A stretch of 64,000 nucleotides of DNA from Thozetella sp. PMI_491 (lineage: Eukaryota; Ascomycota; Sordariomycetes; Chaetosphaeriales; Chaetosphaeriaceae). The stretch covers positions 62,001 to 126,000 of the forward strand of contig MU270127.1 of assembly GCA_021432635.1 (NCBI GenBank). Direction: 5' to 3'. A model generated the notes under the pieces. That model was not told where the DNA came from. It was given only the letters and a program-made list of their open reading frames with translations, and ran no database searches. Position numbers and translations under genes: made by a program. Below are positions 12,401 through 23,568 of this stretch, piece after piece. Positions within the stretch are counted from its first letter, which is position 1; each line of letters starts with the position of its first letter.

Positions 12401-15062
12401 CAGCCAGTGCTGCAGGTGTCAGCCGGGCTGGAGGTTTATTCTGTGCACGCACACACGAGAATGGCACCCAAGTGCGGAGGAGCGTCGTATAATACGAGCC
12501 CCGTTTCACGTGCGCCCCGTCGCCTATGAAACCATGATAGCCATCCCCTGCATAGGCGGGCTGGGTAGGTCTATCTTTGCGTGATTTGCGTCGTGGGCTA
12601 TCTACAGTTCAGACAGATGAACCCCCCCCCCCCCCCCCTTCTCCCGTGGTGGGGGACCCGGCCGTGGCCTCATGGCCTTGAGGCCGCTGCAGTTGGGTCA
12701 GCCCGTGAACTCTAGGTCCGAAGTCCCGCCAGCCCTCGGCGGTGAGGAACGGTGATAGGCGCAGAGCAGGCTTCCCCATTCGGTCGGCCCAGGGGCTGAC
12801 CAATGCAGCCTGACTGCGTTAGCCCTATCAGCCTATCAATCCGGCTGCCTGCGACGCCAGCACCTTGGACGCCAGCACCTTGGACCAGCCTGACCGACCG
12901 CGTTGTCTCACAGCGAATCAGGTCCCAAGCACATCTCAAACGTTACTCTGGCGGCGGGAGCGAGGGGCGCTGCCCGGGGGTCACAGGGTAGCGAATTTTC
13001 CAGTGGCTATCACTATCTCGAAGGGTGCAGTAGCAAAAAGCCCTCGGAGGGCTTTAGCTCCTGCTGGGCCGTCGAGATGGAGGGCGGGCGCAGCCCTCTC
13101 GTTCACGCGGAGCCAGGGAGCAAGCAGTACTGTCGTAGCCAAGGAGCGCGGAAGTGCGTGCGACGTAGAAAGGCGCCAAGATGCGCCGTGGCCGCCCCTG
13201 GTCGCGTCCCATAAGCATGCCATCTCCCACTCATTAGCTACTCCTCCACCCCGGCTCGCTCGGCGGTTCCAGGGGCTTCGCCGCCCGGCGAGCTCGTAGG
13301 CTACAGTTCGCTGTCCCCTCGCCAGGCGGTTCTCGATCGATCCTCACCCCAGGAACCTCCCCCCCAGGGCCGCGCGACGGAAGAAGCTACGGTCAGCAAT
13401 TAGCCCCATGGTAGGCTGGAAATTGCCGGATTGAAAATTGAAAGCGGAACGCGTGCGTAGAGAGCTGCACTACTCGTACGAATGATGGGCTCCACGAGAG
13501 CCCCAAAAGGAGCTGAATGCCTGGGCATTGCTTCCTCGAGAAGGAGACGGCAGCCCACTGCACGAGTCGACAGGTGATCGGCTTACGGGGCGGGCGGGTC
13601 TGGGGCCTCTCTGCAGGGGCGGCAAGCAAACGCAGGTCCAGCAGCAGAGCGAGCGAGCCAGAGCCAGAGCCCGGAGGTGGAGTGAGAGAAAGAGAAAGAG
13701 CGCGTCACGTCCCCACGTCCTTGGTTGGGCTGCGCTGGGCCGATGCCAATGCCAATCCAATCAGGCGGGGCTTCGCTCTCCGTAGTGGCGAGCGTGTCAA
13801 AGAGAAGGACTGCGAAGCCTTAGAGTCGGGATTCCTCCGGGGGGCTGCATGCGACAGGGCTAGAGAAAACAAGAATGGCCGGCTAGCGGGCGGCCCCCTT
13901 CGAGCACAAAATGGGCACAAAAAGGGCTCCATCGGGCTAACACTGTGGAGGGAGACGTTAAATCGAGTTCGGGTTTCGGCGGCCAGACAAGCCAGACAAG
14001 CCCGACAGAGAGCAGCCAAGGAAGCAGGCACAGCGCACGTACCACCAAAGGGAGTTCCATTTTATCCTGTGGCAGCCCCATCCACTCACCTCCTCCCAAA
14101 CCACCCCCCCTGGACCATCATTACCCTAGTCCCGCCCCGGCCCTCGACCACTCACGTCCCTCAGTGCCCCCTCCGCGCCAGCCCACCCAGTCCCGCTTCT
14201 GCACGCTTGCACGGTGCAGTGCCCCCTTCCCTCCACCTCTGCAATTCAACTCACCCTTCCTCTTCAATCTTCCCTGCCCGGGCCCCCCTTCTCAGCCGCT
14301 CCCCCCCGACTCTTTCGATTCTCTCTTTACTCCTTGTTCCCCTTCCCCCCTCATCGCCCTTCAACCTCCATCATCGCCGACGCCCAGCTTCGACGAGCCG
14401 ATCCGCGAGCGATTCCACCGCCCGGCACCTTTTTTCGATCGTGCGAATTGCGAATTGACATTTGGCCGAGCCTTTGTTGGGACAGGCTCAGGTTCGGGAT
14501 CCCGCCTATTTGAGAGGGGGAGACGGTGCGAGCGTTGCGAGGACTGCCACGAGCGTCGTGCGTGCTACTCCGCCGCCGCTGATCTTTCCTCGACGACCAC
14601 GAACAAAGACCTCGCCGGACAGGACCGGTTCGACACCGTCGACACGAGGGCTCAATTCTCTCCCACTCTTCGAACTTTTTTCTTTTCACACCTTCTGTTC
14701 TTTCGGGCTTGCCTGTTCTTCCCCTTATTTTCTCGCCAACCTCGCTTCGATTGGATTGGACGACACCAAAGACACAGCCAACCACCAATTTCTCGGTCAA
14801 TTCTGGACCAGTCGCTCATTTGAATCACACCACCAACCACCACCACGTCACCACAGCGATCAGCCTCCCTTTTCCGCTCTCCCTCGTTCGAGACAATTGT
14901 GCTTTGTACTCGACGCTAAACGACGCCTAATTGCATCGTCATCTCGGGTTGGCTACGGGCTCTTTTACTCTCAACCCACCGCAACCACCCACTTAATCCA
15001 CCCCGTAACTTCTAGTCCTTATGCCCTCTTACGGATCTCTGCACTCCCCATCGCTTAGGAAA
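9443..15062. other. 5.6-kb spacer upstream of SHO1, no convincing gene
   Basis: Many overlapping open frames exist but none shows a domain, sensible amino-acid balance or splice pattern. Visible structure includes a perfect tandem duplication of the 15-mer GACGCCAGCACCTTG at 12853-12882, a C-run of about 17 at 12622-12638, a T/A-rich patch at about 12055-12125, and a strongly pyrimidine-rich zone at about 14050-14900. The last probably serves as SHO1 promoter and long 5' leader. Confidence 0.45.
14050..15062 (+). promoter_or_regulatory. pyrimidine-rich SHO1 promoter / 5' leader
   Basis: The plus strand is dominated by C and T runs (for example around 14100-14360 and 14640-14730), a composition usual for promoters and leaders of highly expressed filamentous-fungal genes. 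An in-frame ATG at 15021 precedes the chosen SHO1 start. No TATA box was identified. Confidence 0.4.
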
Positions 15063-16202
15063 ATGGAGAATTCGAGGGTACAGTACGGTCGCAGGGGCGG
15101 CATCAACATTGGGAACATCGTTGGCGACCCGTTCGCTCTGGCCACCATCTCCATCTCGGCGGTAAGTAGCCTAGCCTACCCGACCTACCCGAGCCACCTC
15201 ATCCCACACAACCACCGTCCTTTGGGAGCGATTTGTGCTTGCCCATCAATTCACTCACCTCTGAGCTCTCCCCCAATGTTCGGACTCCTCCCTGGCATTC
15301 GATTGCTAATTGTTGCGGACAGCTCGCGTGGATCATTTCGTTCTTCGCTTCCATCTTTGCTCAGATCCAGACCAAGTCGGGATTCCCGACCTACACCTGG
15401 TGGACCGTCGTCTTCTACTTCTTCCTGATCGCTGGCATCTTCGTTGTTGTCGCTGCCGACGCCACCCAGACCTACCATGTGGCCCTCGTCGCGTACCTTG
15501 CCTGCGGCCTGGTCCTCACCACATCATCAGTCAATGCTCTCGTCTACTCGAACAACGGCGCTAAGGAAGCCGCTGCGGCAGGCTTCATTCTCTTGTCCAT
15601 GGTGACGGTACGTGTTTCTGGGCATCTTGCAAGGCGGTGGATAGGGGACCCACTGGGTGTGAAACGCTGGCGAGCTTGGCTGACCAAATCATCCCTAGAT
15701 CTTCTGGATCTTCTACTTCGGCTCGGCACCCTCGGCCACCCCGCGTGCTTACATTGACTCGTTCGCCCTCGCCAAGGAGTCGAGCATGAACCGACAGACC
15801 ATGACTGGTGGCTACGGAATCGGCCGTCCCGAGACCTCTACCTCGGTCCAGCCGCCCCAGATGTACACTTCCGCTCAGCTCAACGGCTTTGAGAACCCTT
15901 CGCCGGTCGGCGGCATGGCCGCTGCTAACCGCAACTCGGCTGCCCCTGGCTTCAACTCCACTTCGGCTCCGAAGCCGGCGGTACCAGCCACCGCTGAGAC
16001 CGAGATCGTGCCTCCGACCGAGTATCCCTACCGGGCGAAGGCCATCTACAGCTACGAGGCGAACCCCGACGATGCCAACGAGATTTCCTTCTCCAAGCAC
16101 GAGATTCTCGAGGTTAGCGACGTCAGCGGGCGGTGGTGGCAGGCGAGGAAGGAGAACGGCGAGACGGGCATCGCCCCCAGCAACTACCTCATCCTCTTAT
16201 AG
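15063..16202 (+). CDS. SHO1: high-osmolarity signalling protein SHO1
   Basis: SHO1 is the plasma-membrane adaptor of the SHO1 branch of the HOG MAP-kinase pathway. It recruits Pbs2 through its SH3 domain. Exons 15063-15161, 15323-15607 and 15699-16202 join in frame to 295 aa, the expected length. The start contains [20 protein letters not shown], the signature of fungal SHO1. Four membrane segments follow within about residues 34-145 ([13 protein letters not shown], a [10 protein letters not shown] block, a [11 protein letters not shown] block and [18 protein letters not shown] at its end). A Pro/Ser/Thr linker leads to a C-terminal SH3 domain (about residues 234-295) with ALYDY-type YSYE, GRWWQA and the terminal PSNYLILL. 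I chose the ATG at 15063 because the conserved region starts there; one at 15021 would add 14 residues. Confidence 0.96.
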
Positions 16203-17506
16203 GCAACCAGTCGAGAGGTCGGATGAAACGATATTTATTTTTTGGGTCTGTTGCACCCGTGCACATCAACGGAGCAACTTAAAAAGGCGTATGGATACGT
16301 GGTTGATTTGATGACCCTCGCCCGGATGACGTTCTCTATACCCTATACGAATCGACACATCCGGAGTGCATAGAGAGGGGGCGTTTTGCCGAGGGGAATG
16401 CCCGCATCAGACAGACACATCGAGCCGCTCCGGTACTCGCCCGCCACCCCCGGGGACATCCGAGGGAATGCCCGGACGAGGCCGCGCAGTCTTGCGTCAG
16501 TGGGCCGAGCCGACGACCCCCGGCCCAGCTGGGGAAACTCGGCGTCTTGTATGCGTTGGATCGACCGAACACACAAAGGGTCGTTTGGGGGGTGGAATTG
16601 TTGACTTGTTCATGCTCTGTCTTGGCCCTTTCCTTTTCCCTTTCTCTTCGGACTTTATTATTGCTTACTTCTTACTATTTCTCCCTGGCGATGTACTATT
16701 GTGTAGGCCGGTGTCAACCCGCGGCGATATCAGAGCCACCCTATTACCTCTTCTCATAACCCTCCCCTTACCTATCTTTTGTCTCAGGTGCATCACCCGA
16801 AATCTCCCTCTTTACTATGTTTTGGTACCTTCACCGGCCATTGGCGGCAGGTTATGAGTCACGGCAACTAGGGCAATGCTTTGGGTTCGGCGGCAGAGTT
16901 GGGATTTGGTTCAACTACCATACAGATAACCCTCCGGATGCTGAATCGAAATATAAAGGCTGAAAAAACAAAACCAGTCTGAATTACCTCTTGCGTGCCT
17001 TCTCCGTAACCGTTGTATGCGCGGGATATTGGATGCGGGGTGGGGTCTCACCAATACGTTCACTGAAGTGTACGGGCTATTCATGAGTGAGGCTAATGAG
17101 ATGACGGTAACTCGATGTGTGTATTTCCCTTGTGGGCTGTGTTGGTTCTATCTCGATGTCGACGAGTCCCGGTTATCTGAAGCTACTTGCCACCAGACCT
17201 TGCGACGAGACAGCACTCCAGATGATGATACTGGGTGATCTAACAGTAACCTCGGCTGGGATGACGTGGAGCCCAGACCTGATCCGGTGCAACCAAAAAG
17301 GCCTCGACGAGCCCAGAATAGCCCCTGCTTCTGGAAAACCTAGCAGGCTGCGGGCGGGCCGTCACGTTGGGCATCACCCCGCACCGGCCGCAAGCATCGA
17401 TCGGGAGAACACGGCGCCACCGGGCGGATGGGTCTGGATCCTGGAGGACGGTTCTTGCCTCGAACCGCCGTGAACCTGACTATTCGCATCCCACTGACTC
17501 CTCTCT
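16203..17506. other. convergent intergenic region
   Basis: This separates the 3' ends of SHO1 and SPC19. T-rich sequence at about 16600-16800 is consistent with 3' UTR. No gene or clear repeat was seen. Confidence 0.45.
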
Positions 17507-18146
17507 TCATGACGCCGTCTCTAGACGCATCCGCAGCTCCTGCTCCTTCTGCAGCACCTCCATCTCGAGCCTCTCCACACTGTACTTGAGCGCCTCCTTG
17601 CGCTGGCGAACGGCCTTGGCGCGGAGCCCGGCTTCTCCGTCGAGGGCCCTGGTGCTGCCGCTCTTGCTCCTCTCGAGCCCCCCGCGCCGCGCCCCAGAGA
17701 GCCCCCGCGCCCGCGGCGCGTCCTCGTCGCGGGGTGCCTGCGACAGGCGACCGGCGTAGAGCTCCGACCGCGCCTTGAGCGTCTCGATGCGGCGCGCCTG
17801 CCGCTCCAGCTGCTTCTCGGCGCGGTCGAGCAAGAGCGTGATGAATGGGCCGATCTCGTCGCGGAGCGATGCCTCGGCGGCGGCGAGCGTGGGCTGGGGG
17901 ATCAGTTCGTAGTGCTGCGCGCGGGGCCGAACCGGACTCCGTCAGCCATCCTTCCCGCATGCGATCGGCCAAAGGGGCGGTGTGGGGGAGGAGGGAGGGA
18001 CTTACGCGGACAGTCTTGAGCACAGACATGAGACGAGGATAGTCCTCCACGCCGTTTCCCAGCGTGTTGACGGATGACTCGAGGAACGACAGCGAGGTGC
18101 GCAGCGAGGCGACGCACTCGGCGTAGCTGGGGGCGGGCGCTGACAT
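17507..18146 (-). CDS. SPC19: DASH complex subunit Spc19
   Basis: Spc19 is part of the ten-subunit DASH/Dam1 ring that couples kinetochores to spindle microtubules. Exons 18146-18006 and 17914-17507 join in frame to 182 aa. The N-terminal block YAECVASLRTSLSFLESSV, followed by LGNGVEDYPRLMSVLKTVRHYELIPQ across the splice junction and PTLAAAEASL, is characteristic of the family. The rest is predicted coiled coil (about residues 70-115 and 135-180) split by a basic, low-complexity linker. The intron is about 90 nt with GTAAGT and GCGCAG ends. Confidence 0.92.
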
Positions 18147-19323
18147 GGTGCCGGGGTGTCTAGGGGCGCCTCGCGACTCGGAATCCCGCTACTCTTTGCC
18201 AATCGGTACCGACGGGAGGGGTCGGGGAAGGCCGCGAGTGTGTTGTTCTCGAAATTCACTGGGGCGGAGGGAACCGACGTTGTCGAAGGGCGGGCGTGTG
18301 GGGTGGTGGTAGTTATGGTTTGGTGTTGATGCGGGCGCTCGCGTCGTGTGCGTCGCCAAGTTTTGATCGTCCGTAAATAGAGCAGGTTGCCCCGCCCGAT
18401 CTCGACCCCCCCCCCCCCCCCCCCCGGCCGAAAACAGGCGAGCGGCGGCCATCGGCACCCTACCGCATTCGGATCATTCCAATTTCGCTATAGTCCTATA
18501 GATGGCCAAAAGAGGATTGCTCTAGTGCACCGTAGTCGATGTCATTTCTTTGTCTTGTACATAGACCCTCACCTCCCCCCGGCGTGGAACGCCCTTTCGT
18601 CCCTCGTTCATGGGGCACGACGCGTCTTTCTTGAGTTTACTCTTTGCTTGTTAAACCTAACCCTATAATCTCTTCTGGCCTTGCACTGCTTTTAGGACGC
18701 GCGCGTAATACCAACAGGGGTGTTTCTATAACCAACCCGCCCTGCTAGGTGTTCAGGACTTCTTAATTACGAGGGCCTAGGCCTCCGTCTTGGAAACAAA
18801 CACTGCCAGCGCAAGTCATGCGCGAGATATTGGTCGTTGCTATGCCACAGCAGATTCGACACCTCTTGAACTTGCCATAGATCATATGCGGGATTGCTGC
18901 GAGCCACTCTGCCTCTTCACTTCGCTGCGCGTTGGTTCGACACTCACTCTAGGGTTGTACGCTCGACTGCCGGAGTATCTGCGCCTGCGACTTCGACATG
19001 GGTGCCCCCATACCCCAGCTCGGCCTCGCTCCGCCCAGAATGCGGGTATGGTGTTTGTCAAGGTTGGTGTATTCTCATATCTTCTCATATCTGATACATG
19101 TCGCCGCGTCTATCGATGCGTGCAAGCATGGCGGACGCGGCACGCCGGGGGTGTATTTCTATTCCGAGCCCCGCCTGATCCCGTCGCCGTGCCATGGTAG
19201 CCCTGTATCCGTGTCCCGGTGTCCGCCCCGTGCTGGAAGAGCCAGCTTCCCAAACGCCATGCCAATGCCGCCGTGTTAGAAAGGAAAACAAAAGTCACAG
19301 ATCAAAGCAGAGGATATGGTATC
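18147..19323. other. intergenic region with a C-run
   Basis: The SPC19 promoter lies at the left. A C-run of about 20 occupies 18406-18425. The remainder shows no domain-bearing frame. The glycosyltransferase 3' end lies at the right. Confidence 0.4.
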
Positions 19324-20559
19324 CTAGCCTGGCAAATCCCTCCCGGGCTTCAGACACCTGCCTTTTCTCCCTACTTCCTCCCGGAGCCAGGCCAGGCGGT
19401 TAACGTCGTCGTCCTTGAAGTTGAAGGCACCGCTCCAGTACCCACAGCCGATGTTGGTGGTCTCGTTCCGCAGCAGAACCTGGTTGTAGCCTTTGGCGTC
19501 GACGGGTGGCAAGTTGTCGTTCTTCTCGACCCCCGCGATCATGCTCTTGCCCATGATGTGGTGGAACAGCTCCGGGTTGACGCTCAGACAACGCAGGCCG
19601 TCCGAGATGCAGGCTCGTAGGATCATGACGTCGTAGGCGTGCGAGCCTTCACGGTTCGGCTCGGTCGCCGCAAGCTCCGTGAGCAGTCGGTGCGCCGACG
19701 CCCGTGTCACGGCGTAGGCGAAGGTGCAGAGCGGGAACCGCGACCGGTGCACCAGGCGCGTCTTCTCCGGCACCCCCAAGTTCTGGAGCAGCGATGTCGT
19801 CCAAGGGTGCAGGTTGTCCCAGCCGAGCATCGTGCTGTCGCGGAACGAAGCGTGCGGCAGCTCTGCTAGGTCCTTTGGCTTGACGTGGCCGCGGTTGAAG
19901 CCGATGTCCATGCCGTGGAAGTAGTCACCGCAGTGGCCTAGGTAGAGAAGGTCCCAGCGCGATGGGTTCCCGTAGGGATAGCGGTGGGCGGCATCGCCGT
20001 CGGAGTCGGTGTCGCCGCCGGGCGGGGTGGTCAGGTAGCGGACGGCGCGCTGCACCAGAGGGATCTGGCGGGTCCGCAGGCGTATGTCCCAGTCGACGTC
20101 GTCCTCCAGCAGCAGGGCCGTCTCGGCGCCCGAGGCCATGAACTCACGGAGCGCATGCAGGTGTCCCAGCCAGGCCAGGAGCGAGCCGCGCCCCAGGGTC
20201 GAGTTCTCCTTTAGCCGGAACTTACGCTGGTCCTCCTCGGTCCACTCAGGCTGGAGGGGGATGGTGAGGTCGAGCTCGGTGATGTTGGCGGCGTGGAGGA
20301 GGGGTTCCCTCCGAGCTGACGTCGGGGTCGAGACGACATAGATGTTGCCGAACCCCAGGGTCGAGTTTGCCGGGCCGAGGGACTCTGAGCCTGAGGGGAG
20401 CTCATGGGGCGCCGCAGCAGCAGAGGTCCAGCCGGGGAAGGTCGCTGGGAGCACGACGGAGGGGCTGAAGAAGAAGAGCAAGCCGACGAACACGATGATA
20501 GCGAGAGAACTATAGCGCAGGCGCAGAGCGCGCCGGGGCCGGGCGAGATGTATCGACAT
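19324..20559 (-). CDS. glycosyltransferase family 25 protein, type II membrane
   Basis: This is a single-exon 411-aa protein. Residues about 15-36 form one N-terminal membrane anchor (SLAIIVFVGLLFFFSPSVV) after a short basic tail, the layout of a Golgi-resident type II enzyme. The catalytic part has the family order: IYVVSTPTSARRE near residue 73, GSLLAWLGHLHALREF, the acidic LLLEDDVDWD that would bind the metal and nucleotide sugar, LLYLGHCGDYF, a TFAYAVTRASA block and a YDVMILRACISDG block before the end. Fungal members resemble LPS galactosyltransferases and collagen glucosyl/galactosyltransferases. The acceptor in fungi is not known and I do not infer one. Confidence 0.88.
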   Translation of the reverse strand: MSIHLARPRRALRLRYSSLAIIVFVGLLFFFSPSVVLPATFPGWTSAAAAPHELPSGSESLGPANSTLGFGNIYVVSTPTSARREPLLHAANITELDLTIPLQPEWTEEDQRKFRLKENSTLGRGSLLAWLGHLHALREFMASGAETALLLEDDVDWDIRLRTRQIPLVQRAVRYLTTPPGGDTDSDGDAAHRYPYGNPSRWDLLYLGHCGDYFHGMDIGFNRGHVKPKDLAELPHASFRDSTMLGWDNLHPWTTSLLQNLGVPEKTRLVHRSRFPLCTFAYAVTRASAHRLLTELAATEPNREGSHAYDVMILRACISDGLRCLSVNPELFHHIMGKSMIAGVEKNDNLPPVDAKGYNQVLLRNETTNIGCGYWSGAFNFKDDDVNRLAWLREEVGRKGRCLKPGRDLPG

Positions 20560-23500
20560 AATGTCAGCCGGTCGAGGGCGAAGGGTATGTGGGGAAGGTT
20601 ATGTCGACATCGCCGTGCGCACGTCGAAGCCCGGCACCACAGTCCAGATGGGAGGGGAACGGGTAAGCCGGGGAGCGAGTGTGGTGGTCTTTGTCACGCA
20701 GCCGCAGTGGTACAGCAGCCAGCGATGACAACACCAAGCCAAGATCCGGGGATGGGTTTGGAGCAGTGGAATAATAGTAGCAAGCTCAGGCGAGCATGGC
20801 ATGGGTTGGAGAGATGGAAGAGAGGGCGGCGGGGGGGCGGCGGCCCCATTTTGAGAGATCCGGCTGGTGTTTGATCTTCTGGGTGTTGGCTTCTATGGGG
20901 GTGGGGTGTGCGTTCCGCGGCCGGGATTGCCTGTGTTGAAACTTGGAACTTGGCTTTTGCAGATTCGAACGCCCTGTGCCAGCCAGTCGAGACGAGCCAC
21001 CCGCCTCGTCCACCCAACGGAGGGGCTGTTTGTCGATCGGACCCCACCCCACGGCCGCGCGAGCGGTGCGACGAAACGGGGGGGAGACCGCCCTTTGCTA
21101 CCAATTACCAGGTAGGTACCAGCTAGGAATCACCAACTACCAACTACCAACAGCCCTTTGTTGGAGGCTTGGGGCCAATCCAGAAGGCCTCAGGACCAAC
21201 TTGCTACCAACTGCTAACTACCAACTACCAACAACCATTTATTGGGCGCTTGGGGCCAATCCAGAGGTCGGTCCCCCAAGATCGCCCAACGGCGGCGCAG
21301 GGCTGCCTACACTTTGGGGAATGTGACGGGCGCTAACATAGACCGTCCCTGCAAATACGTGTATGCAGGCGAAAATAGGCCCTGCACCAACCGCTGGGGC
21401 AAGGCCCCCCGACGAGATAGAGTACAGACCCTAGTAGAATTAAAACCCCCCCCCCCCCCCCCAAAAAAACCGGCGGCTTTGCGACAGAGCCACGCTCGGC
21501 TCCCTGCCCTCCCGAGACCTTTCCCCCCGCCCCAAAGGGACAAAGGGAGCGAGCCTCTGCATTATTACCCAAGCGCCCGAGAATGCAGATAACCGACCGA
21601 CGTCGCAGCTAGCCACCGCTGACCGTCATCGATTTCCCTGTCCTTTCTGTCCTTTAGACGAGACGCCCTTTCCCCCCCCCTCCTCATCCCCACTTGGACG
21701 CAGGAGCAAAAGACATTGATTACTGTTGACTCAGTTCCTGGAAGGGGGCCCATTATTGAGACGCGGTCCAGATGGGAATAGATCCTTATGGAGTGATTTG
21801 CTTGTTTCCCGGCTGCTTCCCGGCTGCTTCCCGGCTGCTTCCCTCCCGTCATTCATTATTCATTTATTGGGGGTGCAATCGCAGCCAACCGTCGTATCCA
21901 TCACAGCCACCTCTATATAGCTACCAACATCATTTTTCCCGCGCCCCTGCCGTGCTTTGCCGGACTGATTGGTCTCTCGTCATGCATGCAGCCTCGTATC
22001 GCCATAAAGACTGCGAGAGTACGGTAGGTTGCACATAATTACATGCCAACAGCGGCCCCGAATACCGGCCTTTGACGCTTCGTCCACCGAGGGCCGGCGG
22101 CCCCCAACCTAGCCGCCAAGGGAGGATCGACGTCGTGATCTTCATTCTACACCACCCGCGCCTGCCTATTCATGGGCCTGGTGTGCTCCCTGCTGACCGT
22201 GCCCAAATGCCATCGCGTCCTCCCAGGGAGAAGAAGGCTCCGCCCGCGCATTGCGAACCGCGCACGTCATTCTGCATTCCAGGTGGAAGGGAAGGGGGGG
22301 CTCGCTCGCGCGTTTCTCCCGCCTAGATATGCACCCTTTGGGACTTGGCAGGACAGCCCTTGGTGTGTGCACGCGCAATGTGTATGCACGTTCGCGCCCC
22401 AGGGGGGAAGGCATCCGTGTTGGTGTGGGTTGGTTTAGTTGGTTTGGCCGGACTTCCGTGGTGACAGCTGGGCGTTTCGTTCTTCCCGCCTCCACCTCTC
22501 TTGGCTTCCTTGCCCAATTCGGTGCTTCATCCCAATCTTGAAGGGCGGCACCGTCCCCAGGGCGCCCTCCCTCTCCAATCTTTGACACCTGTGCCTCTCA
22601 GCCGGGGAACAAGCATTTTTGTTGCTGCGTGTCATTTCCCTTTCCCCCCCCCCCTCTGGGCTGGAGCCTTGGTGGAGATGGCTCCACGTCAATCAATCTG
22701 AGATACATCAGTTGAACTCAACGAGCCCCAGCCTTGCTTCTTATACAAGGCACACCTCCACAAGCACTTGGCTGTCTGTACCTTGTCCTCTCAGGCGGCG
22801 ATGCAGCCTATTCCTGAGGAAATAATTTATGCCACTGCGCCCAGGGGCACTGTGCCGGCTCCATCGCTCCCGGTATATGTTTCCTTTTAAGATCCGGGTG
22901 CAACAAGCTCACTACACCCTTAAGATATCTAGTGTGCGCAAGAACCTGTTCAGCAGTGCTTCCGCTGGGCTGCTAGAATGCAAACTTGGTAGGTGCTTTG
23001 TCAAAGTACCCAAGACATCTTACACAGAGAGGATATCATAGTTTTCTCCGGTACAAACTGCTTACCTACCCACATCTCCCGCTTCAGACCTCATGGTCCA
23101 GCGTCTGAGGTAGACACATGCCATAGTAGAAACTACTCTTCTTCCCTGCACCTCTGCCATATTCGTATTTACAAACCCGCAAGCAGCATTTGCATTGCGG
23201 AAGGCGCTGAGACTATGTGGTGCGGTGGACGTGGGTCGGCCCCAGTCACCGCTGCGTCGTTCGGGGCGAATTGCGCCGTACGCTCGCTTCGAGTGTCCAG
23301 TGTGTTGGTTGCCTTGTCGAGAAGCAAGATGTGCGGGTTACATGGCAAAGTTCATGCAATGGCGATGCATTGCCCCTGGCCATCTGATGGCTGAAACACC
23401 TCACGAGCCACGCGACATCCTGAGTATTACGCAGCGTGTATGTGACAGCCGCAATGAGCGCTCCTAGTCGCTATACAACTAAACGTTCAGGTACTAGCAT

Positions 23501-23568
23501 AACCTAGACACATTGGCTTGGAATAAAGACTTGGATTTATTTGATTTTGATGCCTGATATCAGCCCGT
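20560..23568. other. 3-kb spacer with minor repeats
   Basis: No recognisable gene was found. Visible structures are the diverged tandem repeat at about 21130-21265, a C-run followed by an A-run at 21446-21469, and three copies of an 11-mer (CCCGGCTGCTT) at 21808-21840. Small frames near 22830-23470 show no domain. Confidence 0.45.
21140..21270 (+). repeat. diverged tandem duplication, unit about 80 bp
   Basis: Two copies of a segment run in tandem: ACCAACTACCAACA, then a CC(C/A)TTTGTTGG-like part, then GCTTGGGGCCAATCCAGA. The first copy ends near 21185 and the second near 21268. Between and before them ACCAACTACCA itself is reiterated. Differences between copies look like point changes. Confidence 0.7.

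Noticed and set aside
13517-14823. Two overlapping plus-strand frames of about 300 codons upstream of SHO1
   Set aside because: They translate a pyrimidine-rich leader into Pro/Ser-rich filler with no conserved block. Promoter/5' UTR explains the composition.
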